Shown here piece by piece: positions 1 through 9,322 of a stretch of 64,000 bases of DNA. The number at the start of each line of letters is the position of its first letter. Position 1 is the first letter of the stretch. This stretch comes from Mycolicibacterium tusciae (lineage in GTDB: Bacteria; Actinomycetota; Actinomycetes; Mycobacteriales; Mycobacteriaceae), in NCBI RefSeq assembly GCF_002086795.1, contig NZ_MVIM01000007.1, forward strand, positions 248,001-312,000. The letters are read 5' to 3'. A program made the position numbers and the translations under genes. The notes under the pieces were generated by a model. The model was not told the origin of the DNA. It worked only from the letters and a program-made list of their open reading frames with translations, and ran no database searches.

Positions 1-138
1 CCGGGTATCCAAGCCGTCCACGACCTGCCGATGCCCAAGGGGCGAGGCTTCGTGTTCGAGAAGTTGTTCCCGGCCTTCTGGCAGTGGAAGCCGACCAAAC
101 AGCACCGCGGCGCCTACACGCTGCTCGAATTCGGCTGA
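1..138 (+). CDS. 3' end of an unidentified gene
   Basis: Open reading frame entering from the left edge and ending with TGA at 136-138. The visible 45 residues begin PGIQAVHDLPMP and end GAYTLLEFG, with an aromatic and basic stretch (FPAFWQWKPTK) near the C-terminus. Same direction as the helicase that starts 31 bases later, so the two may be co-transcribed. I do not recognise the family from this tail. Confidence 0.6.
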   Translation, partial: PGIQAVHDLPMPKGRGFVFEKLFPAFWQWKPTKQHRGAYTLLEFG

Positions 139-169
139 CCGACAGCCGTAGGGCAGGCTGGTCCTCGAG

Positions 170-2671
170 ATGATCCTGACTGCCCCGCGCCTCGACGACC
201 CCGACGAGCTGTTCACCACGTTCGCGGCGTGGGCCGAGGCGCAAGGCACCGTGCTCTACCCCGCACAGGAGGAAGCGCTGATCGAATTGGTCAGCGGCGC
301 GAACGTCGTGCTCGCAACGCCGACCGGTTCGGGCAAGTCATTGGTGGCGACGGGCGCGCTGTACGCGGCGCTGGCGGCAACGCGTCGCAGCTACTACACC
401 GCGCCGATCAAGGCGTTGGTGAGCGAGAAGTTCTTCGCGCTGTGCGACGTGTTCGGTGCGGAGAACGTCGGCATGCTCACCGGCGATGCGGCCGTCAACG
501 CGGGCGCACCGATCATCACCTGCACCGCGGAAGTGCTGGCCAACATCTCCTTGCGCGAAGGCGCTTCTGCCGACATCGGCTTGGTGGTGATGGACGAGTT
601 CCACTTCTACGGCGACCCCGACCGGGGTTGGGCCTGGCAGGTTCCGCTGCTCGAGTTGCCGAAGGCCCAATTCCTGCTGATGTCAGCCACACTCGGCGAT
701 GTCACGTTCCTACGCGAGGATCTGACCCGGCGCACCGGCAGGCCGACGGCGCTGGTGGCCAACGCGGTCCGGCCGGTCCCGCTGCACCACTACTACGCCA
801 CCACGCCGATGCACGAGACGATCGGCGACCTCCTGCAGACGAAGCAGGCGCCGATCTACGTCGTGCATTTCACCCAGGCATCGGCGCTGGAGCGCGCACA
901 GGCACTGATGAGCGTCAACGTGTGCACCAAGGAGGAGAAGAAGGCGATCGCCGAATTGATCGGCGGCTTTCGGTTCTCGTCCGCGTTCGGGACCACTTTG
1001 TCGCGGTTGGTCCGGCACGGAATCGGCGTACACCACGCCGGGATGCTGCCCAAGTACCGACGCCTTGTCGAGCAGCTGGCACAGGCCGGCCTGCTCAAAG
1101 TCATCTGCGGCACAGACACTCTCGGTGTCGGGATAAACGTCCCGATCCGGACCGTGGTGTTCTCCGCGTTGTCGAAGTACGACGGTACCCGCACGCGTCT
1201 GCTCAACGCCCGCGAGTTTCATCAGATCGCGGGGCGGGCCGGACGGGCGGGCTACGACACCGCGGGCACCGTCGTCGTCCAGGCACCCGACCATGAGGTG
1301 GAGAACCTCAAACAGTTCGCGAAGGTGGCCGACGATCCGAAGAAGCGGCGAAAGCTGGTGCGCCGCAAGGTGCCCGAGGGCATGGTGCCGTGGAGCGAGA
1401 AGACGATGGCGAAGTTGGTGGACGCCACCCCCGAGCCGCTTACCAGCAACATGCGGGTGTCGACGGCGATGATCCTCGATGTCGTCGATCGCCCAGGTGA
1501 CCCGTTCGCCGCGATGCGCAGGTTGCTCACCGAGAACCACGAACCGCGCAAGCGTCAGCTGCGGCACATCCGCGAGGCGGTGGGTATCGCCCGGTCGCTG
1601 CTGCAGGCGGGTGTCGTGGAGCGGCTCGACGAACCGGAGGCCGATGGGCGTCGCTACCGGCTGACCGTGGATCTGCCTCCGGACTTCGCATTGAACCAGC
1701 CGCTGTCGACGTTCGCGCTGGCGGCGGTCGAAGTGCTCGATGCGGAGTCGGAAACATATGCACTGGATGTGGTTTCGGTCATCGAGGCGACGCTGGAGGA
1801 CCCGCGTCAGATCATGGCCGCCCAGTTGAAGAAGGCACGGGGTGAGGCCATCGCGGCGATGAAGGCCGAGGGCATCGAGTACGACGAGCGGATGGAACTG
1901 CTCGACGACGTCACCTATCCGCGGCCGCTGGAGGAACTGCTCGGGTACACCTTCGAGGTGTATCTGCGGACCAACCCGTGGGCCGCCGATGGTCAGCTGT
2001 CGCCGAAGTCCGTCGTGCGCGAGATGTGGGAGCGGGCGTTCACGTTCCGTGAGTACGTCAGCGTGTACGGACTGACCCGCGCGGAGGGCGCGGTACTGCG
2101 CTACCTGTCGGATGCGTTCAAGGCGCTGCGGTCGGGTGTGCCTGCTTCGGCGCGGACCGAGGAGCTCACCGACATCGTCGAGTGGCTCGGCGAGCTTGTA
2201 CGCCAAGTCGATTCGAGTCTGCTGGACGAATGGGAGGAGCTCACCAACCCCGACCAGCCGCTGGAGGCGATGGTCGCGGTGCCGGCCCGGCCGCGCCCGC
2301 TGACGGGGAACGAGCGGGCGTTCACCGCGATGGTGCGCAATGCGCTGTTCCGACGGGTCGAGTTGTTCGCGCGGCGGCGGTGGGATGAGCTCGGCGAGTT
2401 GGACTCCGGCTCGGGATGGACGTCGGACCGCTGGCAGGACGTGGGCGATGAGTACTTCGGCGAGCACGACGAGGTCTTCACCGGAGCTGACGCGCGCGGT
2501 CCCGCGCTGTTGATCGTCGATCGTGAGCCCGCCGTGTGGCGGGTGCGGCAGATCCTCGACGACCCTGCAGGCGACCACGATTGGGGCTTCTCGGCGGAGG
2601 TGGACCTGGAGGCGTCCGACGAGGAGGGCGCCGCCGTTCTTCGCGTGATCGACGCGGGGCGGATGGACTAG
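170..2671 (+). CDS. DEAD/DEAH-box (Ski2-like) helicase, DUF3516 type
   Basis: 833-residue superfamily 2 helicase, predicted to unwind RNA or DNA with ATP in the cytoplasm. Walker A (ATPTGSGKS) is at about residues 49-57, the Walker B box is DEFH at 142-145, SAT (motif III) is at 172-174, and motif VI (QIAGRAGRAG) is near 350. The last ~400 residues have the length and position of the DUF3516 region of actinobacterial helicases. It is related to but distinct from mycobacterial HelY. The ATG at 170 gives a full N-terminus before motif I; there is no strong Shine-Dalgarno. Function beyond helicase is unknown. Confidence 0.9.
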   Translation: MILTAPRLDDPDELFTTFAAWAEAQGTVLYPAQEEALIELVSGANVVLATPTGSGKSLVATGALYAALAATRRSYYTAPIKALVSEKFFALCDVFGAENVGMLTGDAAVNAGAPIITCTAEVLANISLREGASADIGLVVMDEFHFYGDPDRGWAWQVPLLELPKAQFLLMSATLGDVTFLREDLTRRTGRPTALVANAVRPVPLHHYYATTPMHETIGDLLQTKQAPIYVVHFTQASALERAQALMSVNVCTKEEKKAIAELIGGFRFSSAFGTTLSRLVRHGIGVHHAGMLPKYRRLVEQLAQAGLLKVICGTDTLGVGINVPIRTVVFSALSKYDGTRTRLLNAREFHQIAGRAGRAGYDTAGTVVVQAPDHEVENLKQFAKVADDPKKRRKLVRRKVPEGMVPWSEKTMAKLVDATPEPLTSNMRVSTAMILDVVDRPGDPFAAMRRLLTENHEPRKRQLRHIREAVGIARSLLQAGVVERLDEPEADGRRYRLTVDLPPDFALNQPLSTFALAAVEVLDAESETYALDVVSVIEATLEDPRQIMAAQLKKARGEAIAAMKAEGIEYDERMELLDDVTYPRPLEELLGYTFEVYLRTNPWAADGQLSPKSVVREMWERAFTFREYVSVYGLTRAEGAVLRYLSDAFKALRSGVPASARTEELTDIVEWLGELVRQVDSSLLDEWEELTNPDQPLEAMVAVPARPRPLTGNERAFTAMVRNALFRRVELFARRRWDELGELDSGSGWTSDRWQDVGDEYFGEHDEVFTGADARGPALLIVDREPAVWRVRQILDDPAGDHDWGFSAEVDLEASDEEGAAVLRVIDAGRMD

Positions 2672-2804
2672 GGATCCGCTCGGCGCAGTGTCAGGGTGAG
2701 GTGCCGCTTGTTGCGGTGGTTGGATCCCGACTTCGCTCGGTACCCGTGGACGTTGCCGTGCTCGATGGCCGAGCCGGAGGCCATGCGGATTCAGCGGACC
2801 ACAC

Positions 2805-4097
2805 CTAGTTGGTTTGTGGTGGTTGGGGTTCGAAGGGGTCGTACCACCACCATTGGGCGCGTTCGCCGGTAGGCCCGGGGCAGGGCGGTACGTCGGGTGG
2901 GGGTCTGTTCGGTGGTCGGGCAAGCGATGTGGAGGTCAGCGTCTGCCCGTCGCTGTCGGTGACGGTGATGGTGGGTGCGGGTCCGGTGATGGTGATCTCG
3001 CCGCGGTGATGCGCGCGGTGGTGGTACGGGCAGACCAGGACGAGGTTGTCCATCTCGGTGGGCCCGCCGTCTTCCCAGTGTCGAATGTGGTGAGCGTGCA
3101 GACCACGGGTGGCCGAACAACCCGGCACCGCACACATGGGGTGGCGGTATTCCAGCGCGCGGCGCAGCCGCCGGCCGATCGTGCGGGTGGTGCGCCCGGC
3201 GCCGAGGGGTTGACCGTCGCGTTCGAACCACACCTCACACGTCGCATCACAGGTCAGGTATTGACGGTCGCACGGCGACAGCAGCGGCCCCAGGTGCAGC
3301 GCGGCGATCTGCTCTTTGACATCGAGGTGCACCACGACGGTCGTGCGCTGGCTATGCGGGCGGCGCGCCGCGTCAGCGTCGGCGCCGGATTCGACCAGAC
3401 TCATGAACGCCGCACCCTTGGTGGGAAACGGCGGGCGGTGCTGTGGCTTGAGGCTGTTGTCGTCGTGGTCGCGTTTGTACTGGGCGATCGCGGCATCCAG
3501 ATGTGAGGCAACAGCAGCGTCGAACGTCGCGGCGTCAAGGTGCGAAAGTTTGAGCTTCCAGTAGGTGTACTGGTCGTCGCTGTGGGTCTTGGTCAGCTCG
3601 GGCGGCAGTTCAGGCTCGGGTGTGGGTGCCGGGTCGGGGTCGGGTTCGCTGTAGGGGTCGGGTTCTGATGGCAGGGGTGGTTCGAGTTTGAGGGCGGTGT
3701 TGAGCTGGCTGACGGTGGCCACTTCGGCCAGCGCGGCGTAGTGCTCATCAGATCCGTCGGCGGCCTTCTTGGCGATGGTCCCGACCTGATCCAACGACAG
3801 TCGGCCCTCGCGCATCCCTTGGGCGCAGCGCGGAAACTCGGCCAACCGGTGCGTGATCGCGGCGATGGTGTTGGCGTTGGCGCTCGTTGAACCGGTCTTC
3901 CACGCCACCAGCGCGGAGATCGAGCGGCACCCGGTGATACCCAACATATTGCCGCGATCGATCTCCGCGACGATGTCGACGATGCGCGCATCAATGGCGT
4001 TGCGCTGACCCATCAACTCGCCGAGCTCGCCGAACAACACCTCCAGGCGGTCTTTGGGACGCACGATCGCCACATCGGATGCTGCGATCGGGGACAT
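2805..4097 (-). CDS. HNH endonuclease, 13E12/DUF222 family
   Basis: 430-residue protein of the mycobacterial 13E12 family: an N-terminal DUF222 helical region, a proline-rich linker (PDPDPAPTPEPELPP) near the middle, and a C-terminal HNH nuclease domain. The HNH core reads HAHHIRHWEDGG, then DNLVLVCPYHHRAHH, followed by the GEITI strand. These genes occur in multiple copies in mycobacterial genomes and some are linked to REP13E12 elements. I see no flanking repeats here. The start at 4097 (MSPIAASD) is chosen because upstream in-frame sequence does not look like protein. The DNA target is unknown. Confidence 0.85.
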   Translation of the reverse strand: MSPIAASDVAIVRPKDRLEVLFGELGELMGQRNAIDARIVDIVAEIDRGNMLGITGCRSISALVAWKTGSTSANANTIAAITHRLAEFPRCAQGMREGRLSLDQVGTIAKKAADGSDEHYAALAEVATVSQLNTALKLEPPLPSEPDPYSEPDPDPAPTPEPELPPELTKTHSDDQYTYWKLKLSHLDAATFDAAVASHLDAAIAQYKRDHDDNSLKPQHRPPFPTKGAAFMSLVESGADADAARRPHSQRTTVVVHLDVKEQIAALHLGPLLSPCDRQYLTCDATCEVWFERDGQPLGAGRTTRTIGRRLRRALEYRHPMCAVPGCSATRGLHAHHIRHWEDGGPTEMDNLVLVCPYHHRAHHRGEITITGPAPTITVTDSDGQTLTSTSLARPPNRPPPDVPPCPGPTGERAQWWWYDPFEPQPPQTN

Positions 4098-4161
4098 GAC
4101 CCCATCAAAGCAGGGGGATCCGACAAGTATTGCACTGCAAGCTATTAACGCCTGTGTCAGG

Positions 4162-4758
4162 CTACCGGTCGATTCCCTTGTGGCCTGAACGGACCAATGC
4201 GTTGCGAGGTCGTAGGAACCCGGGCTGCTGCAGCTTCCGGATTGCACGCACAGCCCCAGAGGGCACTACTCGATTGAAGAACTCGTCGGCGTCGAAGGCC
4301 GCGCGCACATCGTCGACGTAGGGACGCGGGAGGCCGAACCGGATCCGGCCCTGGCTGACCTCGACGAGGTCGGCCCGACGGACCGCCTCCACCAGTGCCG
4401 CGTGGGGACGGTTGGATCCATAGCCGAACAGCCGATGATGCTCGGCAACGATGAGCGCCAACTCATCTGACCAGCTTTCGCGGCCGGTCTCCTTCAGCCA
4501 CGCGTCCTGCGCCTCGATCGACGGGACGAGGTAATCGATCGTGTCGAATGCCGCCAGGTCGTGGAAAGCTGACGCGATGGCCAGCTTGTCGTCGCGGTCA
4601 CGATTGTCCGGCGTGAGCGCACGCGCGAAGTTGATCACGCGGTACACATGCGCCCTGTAACTGTCGTAACCGGCGTCATCACCATGCGCGAAATGGCGAT
4701 GCGACTCGAGGATCTCCTCAGCCAGGGCTGAGTTGTGGAGAATCTGCGGCGTCGTCAC
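4162..4758 (-). CDS. HD-domain protein (putative phosphohydrolase)
   Basis: 198 residues with a metal-dependent HD-hydrolase pattern: a first His in RAHVYRVINFA, the HD doublet in SAFHDLAAFD, and EHHRLFG further on. The GTG start at 4758 lies inside the stop of the upstream transporter gene (GTGA, 4-bp overlap), so the two are translationally coupled. The pairing suggests a substrate-linked role, but the substrate cannot be read from the sequence. Confidence 0.75.
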   Translation of the reverse strand: MTTPQILHNSALAEEILESHRHFAHGDDAGYDSYRAHVYRVINFARALTPDNRDRDDKLAIASAFHDLAAFDTIDYLVPSIEAQDAWLKETGRESWSDELALIVAEHHRLFGYGSNRPHAALVEAVRRADLVEVSQGRIRFGLPRPYVDDVRAAFDADEFFNRVVPSGAVRAIRKLQQPGFLRPRNALVRSGHKGIDR

Positions 4759-6122
4759 TTGTGAGTCACCGCTGGCGGCACCGCCCACGCGCTGCCCTGC
4801 TCGCGATCCAGCACCGTCTCGCTCTTGTTCTTCAGCCCGAAGATGTAAACCAACAGGCTCACGCCGATGATCACCGTCACGTAGATGATGAACAAGGTGG
4901 TGTGATCGGGTTTGGACGCCTGGTACAACATCGGCGCCGTTCCCCCGAACGCGGAGTTCGCCAGCGCGTAGCCCAAACCCACTCCCAGCGCACGGATCTC
5001 GGCGGGGAAAAGCTCGGCCTTCACGATCGCGTTCACCGACGTGTAACCGGTGATGATGATGTAGCCGACGGCCAGGATGAGGAACGCCATGACCGCCGAC
5101 GTCGTATCCGGCAGGAACGTCAGCAAGAAGTAGGTGTAGATGACGCCGGACACCCCGAAGAAGATAAGCAGGGGTTTACGCCCGACCCGGTCGCTGAGCA
5201 GTCCACCGAGCGGCTGCAACAGCATCAGGAAAATCAGACCAAGCAGGTTGACCCACGTCGCCGTCAACGCGCGGTCAGATCCGAAGGTGGACTTGACGAT
5301 TGCAGGCGCATTGACGCTGTACGTATAAAACGCGACCGTCCCGCCCGCGGTGATGAGAAAGACGAGCAGCAACGGTCGCCAATGCGTGGTGAACAACGTC
5401 TTCAGCGAGCCGGCGTCACGATCCTTGCCCTCGCGGATGGCCTCAAGGTGCGTGTCACTCAGGGATTCGTCCATCGAGCGGCGGATCCACAGCACCACCA
5501 ACGCCGCAATGCCACCGATGAAGAATCCGATGCGCCAACCCCAGTCGTGCATCGCATCGTCGTCGAGGAACTGCAACGCGATCAGCAAGGTGAACTGCGC
5601 CAGCACATGCCCACCGACGAGGGTCACGTACTGGAACGACGACAGGAAGCCGCGCCGGTTGGCAGTCGCCGCCTCCGACATGTAGGTCGCCGACGTCCCG
5701 TACTCACCGCCGGTCGCGAACCCCTGCACCAGCCGGGCCAGCACCAAAATCACCGCCGCCCAGTACCCGATGCTCTCGCGCGTCGGCATGATCGCCACGA
5801 CGAACGAGCACATCGACGTCACGGTGATGCTGAACATCAGTGCTGCCTTGCGGCCGCGACGGTCGGCGAAGCGGCCGAAGAACCACGATCCCACCGGGCG
5901 CATCACGAACGTCACCGCAAAGATGGCGTAGATGTACACCGTCGAGTTGGTGTCGGCCTTGTCGAAGAACTGGGCCTCGAAATAGGACGCGAACACCGTG
6001 TAGACGTAGACGTCATACCACTCGACGAGGTTGCCCGCCGAGCCCTTGATGGTGTTGAGAACTGCCCTTCGAGTGCTGGTGGGGGTGCGTGTCGGGCCGG
6101 TCTGGGTGGACACCGTACTCAT
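4755..6122 (-). CDS. MHS-family MFS transporter (dicarboxylate/osmolyte type)
   Basis: 455 residues, about twelve hydrophobic segments. The N-terminus resembles the metabolite:H+ symporter group (KgtP, ProP, ShiA): GNLVEWYDVYVY in the first helix, RPVGSWFFGRFADRRGRK in the first cytoplasmic loop, GFATGGEYGTS in helix 4 or 5, and SDRVGRKPLL in the second-half repeat. Such proteins import dicarboxylates or compatible solutes by proton symport. It overlaps the downstream HD gene by 4 bases. The exact substrate is unknown. Confidence 0.88.
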   Translation of the reverse strand: MSTVSTQTGPTRTPTSTRRAVLNTIKGSAGNLVEWYDVYVYTVFASYFEAQFFDKADTNSTVYIYAIFAVTFVMRPVGSWFFGRFADRRGRKAALMFSITVTSMCSFVVAIMPTRESIGYWAAVILVLARLVQGFATGGEYGTSATYMSEAATANRRGFLSSFQYVTLVGGHVLAQFTLLIALQFLDDDAMHDWGWRIGFFIGGIAALVVLWIRRSMDESLSDTHLEAIREGKDRDAGSLKTLFTTHWRPLLLVFLITAGGTVAFYTYSVNAPAIVKSTFGSDRALTATWVNLLGLIFLMLLQPLGGLLSDRVGRKPLLIFFGVSGVIYTYFLLTFLPDTTSAVMAFLILAVGYIIITGYTSVNAIVKAELFPAEIRALGVGLGYALANSAFGGTAPMLYQASKPDHTTLFIIYVTVIIGVSLLVYIFGLKNKSETVLDREQGSAWAVPPAVTHK

Positions 6123-6199
6123 GCCGGGGACGCTAGCCCGACGGCCGTCAAGATCGGAAGGGGTTTGCGCTTCGGCGGCATAAGCGCTTACCTATTCCT

Positions 6200-7006
6200 G
6201 TGGTTCCTGAACTGAATCGTCGCCGCGTCATGCAGATCGCCGGCATCGGCGCGCTTGCGGCCACCGTGTCCGTGCCCGCCGCACACGCTGACCCGCCAGC
6301 CGCCAAGTACCTCTTCGAGGACAATTTCGACGGAGAGGCCGGTTCTGCCCCTGACTTCTCGAAATGGGAGCCCGCGTACGAACGCGAGACCATGGAGGAC
6401 CCCACCTTCTGGGAGTTGCCTGAGAACGTCGGCCAGTACCGCGACGACCGGCGCAACCTCTTTGTCGACGGCAACTCCAATCTCGTGCTCCGTGCGGCCA
6501 AGGACGGCGACACGTATTACAGCGGCAAACTGTTCGGCAGGTACCGCGGGCCCATCAACACCACCTGGGAGGCCAGGGTCAAGTTCGACTGCCTGACCCC
6601 GGGATGCTGGCCGGCCTGGTACCTGGCCAACAACAGTCCGCAGAACGGCGGCGAAGTCGACATCATCGAGTGGTACGGCAACGGCAGCTGGGCTCCCGGG
6701 ACCACCGTCCACGCCAACCTCAACGGCGGTGAGCACGTCAGCCACACCATCGCACCGGACAGCGCGTGGCACCGATGGCGGGCACAGTGGACGGAATCGG
6801 GCATCAGCTTCTGGCTGGACCACACCCCCGGTGCGGCACCGTACTTCACCGTCACGCCCGACAGCTTGCCCAATTACCAGTTCAACACGCCCGGATACAC
6901 GCTGTTCCCGATCTTGGGTCTCGCCGTCGCCGGGTCCGGCGGCGGGGATCCCAGCGGCGGCACCTACCCCGCGGAGATGCTCGTCGACTGGGTCAGGGTC
7001 TGGTAA
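6200..7006 (+). CDS. Secreted glycoside hydrolase family 16
   Basis: 268 residues. The N-terminus carries a Tat-like signal (NRRRVMQIAGIG, then a cleavage-like AAHA near residue 29). The GH16 jelly-roll signature ExDxxE appears as EVDIIE at about 152-157, holding nucleophile and acid/base glutamates. The domain ends with the family-typical WVRVW strand at the C-terminus. Likely exported and active on beta-1,3/1,4-glucans or a related wall polysaccharide. The start is GTG at 6200; an ATG at 6230 would remove the twin arginines, so the earlier start is preferred. Confidence 0.85.
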   Translation: MVPELNRRRVMQIAGIGALAATVSVPAAHADPPAAKYLFEDNFDGEAGSAPDFSKWEPAYERETMEDPTFWELPENVGQYRDDRRNLFVDGNSNLVLRAAKDGDTYYSGKLFGRYRGPINTTWEARVKFDCLTPGCWPAWYLANNSPQNGGEVDIIEWYGNGSWAPGTTVHANLNGGEHVSHTIAPDSAWHRWRAQWTESGISFWLDHTPGAAPYFTVTPDSLPNYQFNTPGYTLFPILGLAVAGSGGGDPSGGTYPAEMLVDWVRVW

Positions 7007-7035
7007 GCCGGACCGGAAGTCCATCCGGAAAACCA

Positions 7036-7728
7036 TTGCGCGTCAGCGTGATTCCTCGCTTCGCTATCGGCGAGGGTTACGCGGTGTACCGAGGCCCGAC
7101 GACCGCTGGAACCCTGCATCGTCACGCCGCATTCCAGATCATGATCGGGATGCGCCACGACGTCGGCGTGGTGGACGGAGCCGACGTCACCCACCGTGGT
7201 GCCGCGCTCGTGGTCTCGCCCATGCAGCGGCACTGTCTGCTCGCGACAGCGGACGTACTCACCTACTTCGTCGAACCACACTGCGCGTTCGCCGACGGGC
7301 TGCGTGAGCGCTACGGCAACGGCATCTGCGCGGCATCCGAACTGCAGAACCTGAGCGAGGACGACGTCCGTCCGGCGGGTAACCGCGGATCCGACGACCT
7401 GGATCCGCGGCTGGTCCGCGCACTGAATGCCCTGGCGGGCAGCGACATTGCGCTACCCGATCTGGCGACGCAGATCGGCCTCTCACCACAGCGGCTACGC
7501 GCGCTCGCGCGACAGCAGTTGGGAATGCCGTTGGCCCGCGGGCGGGTGTGGACGCGGCTGCGACGTGCCGCCGAGGCGCTGCAACAGGGTCGGTCATTGG
7601 CTGACGCGGCGACCGAGGCGGGCTTCGCGGACCAGGCCCATCTCACCCGCCAGATGCGCGAGATGATGGGACTCACGCCCGCAGGCCTGCTTCCCATTGT
7701 GCGAAGTCAGGCCTTGCCTGCGACATAG
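7036..7728 (+). CDS. AraC-family transcriptional regulator
   Basis: About 230 residues. The C-terminal ~100 residues fit two helix-turn-helix units of AraC/XylS type: DLATQIGLSPQRLRALARQQ, then LADAATEAGFADQAHLTRQM followed by GLTPAGLLP. The N-terminal part (HRHAAFQIMIGM) fits a small cupin-like sensor. The start is uncertain: TTG at 7036 preceded by GGAAAA, or GTG at 7048. It follows the GH16 gene by 29 bases and could be co-transcribed. Its 3' end overlaps the convergent methyltransferase by 22 bases. Confidence 0.8.
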   Translation: MRVSVIPRFAIGEGYAVYRGPTTAGTLHRHAAFQIMIGMRHDVGVVDGADVTHRGAALVVSPMQRHCLLATADVLTYFVEPHCAFADGLRERYGNGICAASELQNLSEDDVRPAGNRGSDDLDPRLVRALNALAGSDIALPDLATQIGLSPQRLRALARQQLGMPLARGRVWTRLRRAAEALQQGRSLADAATEAGFADQAHLTRQMREMMGLTPAGLLPIVRSQALPAT

Positions 7729-8360
7729 ACGGAGATCGAACCGCTCACCGTCGGTACGACCTCCGCCTCGCGGATGCCTTTGAAACCGCACTCGGACAAC
7801 AGTTTCGGCAGTACGCCGTCGGCGTTCGGCTGGGTGTCCTCTTTTCCGTCGGCGAGCTGAACAATGCGGAATGCCATGCGCATCAGCGCCGTACGCTGCA
7901 GGCCGAAGTCGGCGATCACCACTTTCCCGCCGGGCTTCAACACCTCGTGTATCGACGCGAGCACGGCCCGCTTCATCGGGAGCGGGCACTGGTGGAGCAC
8001 CAGGCTGGATACCACCGTGTCCACCGTGTTCGCGCCAACCGCGTCCACCAGCGCGTCGCCCATGCTCACGCGCCAGTCCACCGTGATTCCGGCCGCTTCG
8101 GCCTTGTTGCGTGCCAGGGCAAGCACTTCGCGGTCGGGGTCCAGCCCGATGATCTGTGCGTGCGGTTCCACCCGACCGAGCAGCACGGCCAACGACCCAG
8201 TGCCGCAACCTACGTCGGCGATGACACCGCCAGGCCGTGGCGCGACGTACATCGCGGCCAGCGACCGCCACAGTCGTTCACGTGTCAGTGCGACGACGGG
8301 GTCGTAGAACCGCGTCGGGGCGAAGCGCCCGGCGGCCGGCGTGAAGGTCTGTTCGCTCAT
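7707..8360 (-). CDS. Class I SAM-dependent methyltransferase
   Basis: 217 residues with a Methyltransf_11/25-type Rossmann fold: motif I ADVGCGTGSLAVLL, motif II acidic residue in GLDPDREVL, and motif IV-like SSLVLHQCP, then HEVLKPGGKVVIADFG. The substrate is unknown; the layout resembles ubiquinone/menaquinone-type C-methyltransferases and many small-molecule methyltransferases. The ATG at 8360 (MSEQTFTP) is preferred over a GTG two codons upstream. Convergent with the AraC gene. Confidence 0.85.
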   Translation of the reverse strand: MSEQTFTPAAGRFAPTRFYDPVVALTRERLWRSLAAMYVAPRPGGVIADVGCGTGSLAVLLGRVEPHAQIIGLDPDREVLALARNKAEAAGITVDWRVSMGDALVDAVGANTVDTVVSSLVLHQCPLPMKRAVLASIHEVLKPGGKVVIADFGLQRTALMRMAFRIVQLADGKEDTQPNADGVLPKLLSECGFKGIREAEVVPTVSGSISVYVAGKA

Positions 8361-8478
8361 GTGCACAGTGTCGATGGCCGCTCACTGCCCGGTCTTGAAC
8401 AAAACGCTTGTCCCGGTTGCCGACGGGGAATACTCGGCGTAGTAGCGGCCTTGAGCACTGAGACGACGGGAGTGCTTC

Positions 8479-9310
8479 ATGAAATTCGGGATCTCCACAT
8501 TCGTGACCGACGATGGCATCGACCCCGTGTCGCTCGCGCAGGCCATCGAGGAGCGCGGTTTCGACTCGCTCGTCATCGCCGAGCACACGCATATTCCGGC
8601 GAGCCGGGAGTCGGCGTATCCGATGGGCGGCGAGCTGCCGTCGATCTATTACCGGACGCTCGACCCGTTCGTGACGCTGGCCGCCGCCGCGGCCGTGACC
8701 TCCAGAATCGAGCTGGTCACCGGGATTGCTCTGCTCATTCAGCGCGATCCGATCATCACCGCGAAGGAAGCCGCGAGCATCGACCTGATCTCCGGCGGTC
8801 GGTTCGTGTTCGGGGTCGGCGCGGGCTGGAACATCGAGGAGCTGCGGCACCACGGCACGGATCCGAAGACGCGCGGGGCGCTGCTCGACGAACGGATCGA
8901 GGCCATCACGACGCTGTGGACCAACGAGCCCGCCGAGTACCACGGCAAGTACGTCGACTTCGATTCGTCCTACCTGCGCCCCAAGCCGGTCCAGGAAGCC
9001 GCATCCGCCGATCTACATCGGTGGCGATTCCGATGCCACCGTCAAACGCGTGATCCGGCATGAAGCGGGCTGGATCTCCAACCCGCTCCCGGTGGAGCAC
9101 CTGGCCAAGCGCGTCGGACAACTGCGCGACGGCGCCGGCCACGATGTGCCGTTGTCCCAGTTCGGTACACCCGCCGATCCCGACTACTGGCGCGCGGTGG
9201 AAGAGCTCGGGTTCGGACAGGTCGGACTGCTGCTGCCCACCAAGCCGCGTGCAGAGTCAATGCGGATTCTCGACGAGTTGGCCGAGAAGGTCGCGCAGTA
9301 CCGCAGCTGA
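8479..9310 (+). pseudogene. LLM-class F420-dependent oxidoreductase, frameshifted
   Basis: Reads as a luciferase-like F420 oxidoreductase (start MKFGISTFVTDDG; core RIELVTGIALLIQRDP, then SGGRFVFGVGAGWN) up to YLRPKPVQ. The frame then breaks. Removing one G from the run at 8994-8995 restores KPHPPIYIGGDSD and continues to the normal C-terminus at 9310, giving 276 residues, close to the family length. Either a true +1 frameshift pseudogene or a base-call error. The product would otherwise reduce or oxidise a small molecule with F420. Confidence 0.85.
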
Positions 9311-9322
9311 CGGTCTTGCGGC

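Noticed and set aside
710..2923. Long reverse-strand frame antisense to the helicase
   Set aside because: High-GC DNA gives long open frames opposite real genes. The product is His/Arg/Gln-rich with no recognisable domain, and the helicase frame carries all motifs.
4761..6215. 484-codon forward frame antisense to the MHS transporter
   Set aside because: Composition is Arg/His/Gln-heavy and low in hydrophobic segments; the opposite strand encodes a clear twelve-helix transporter.
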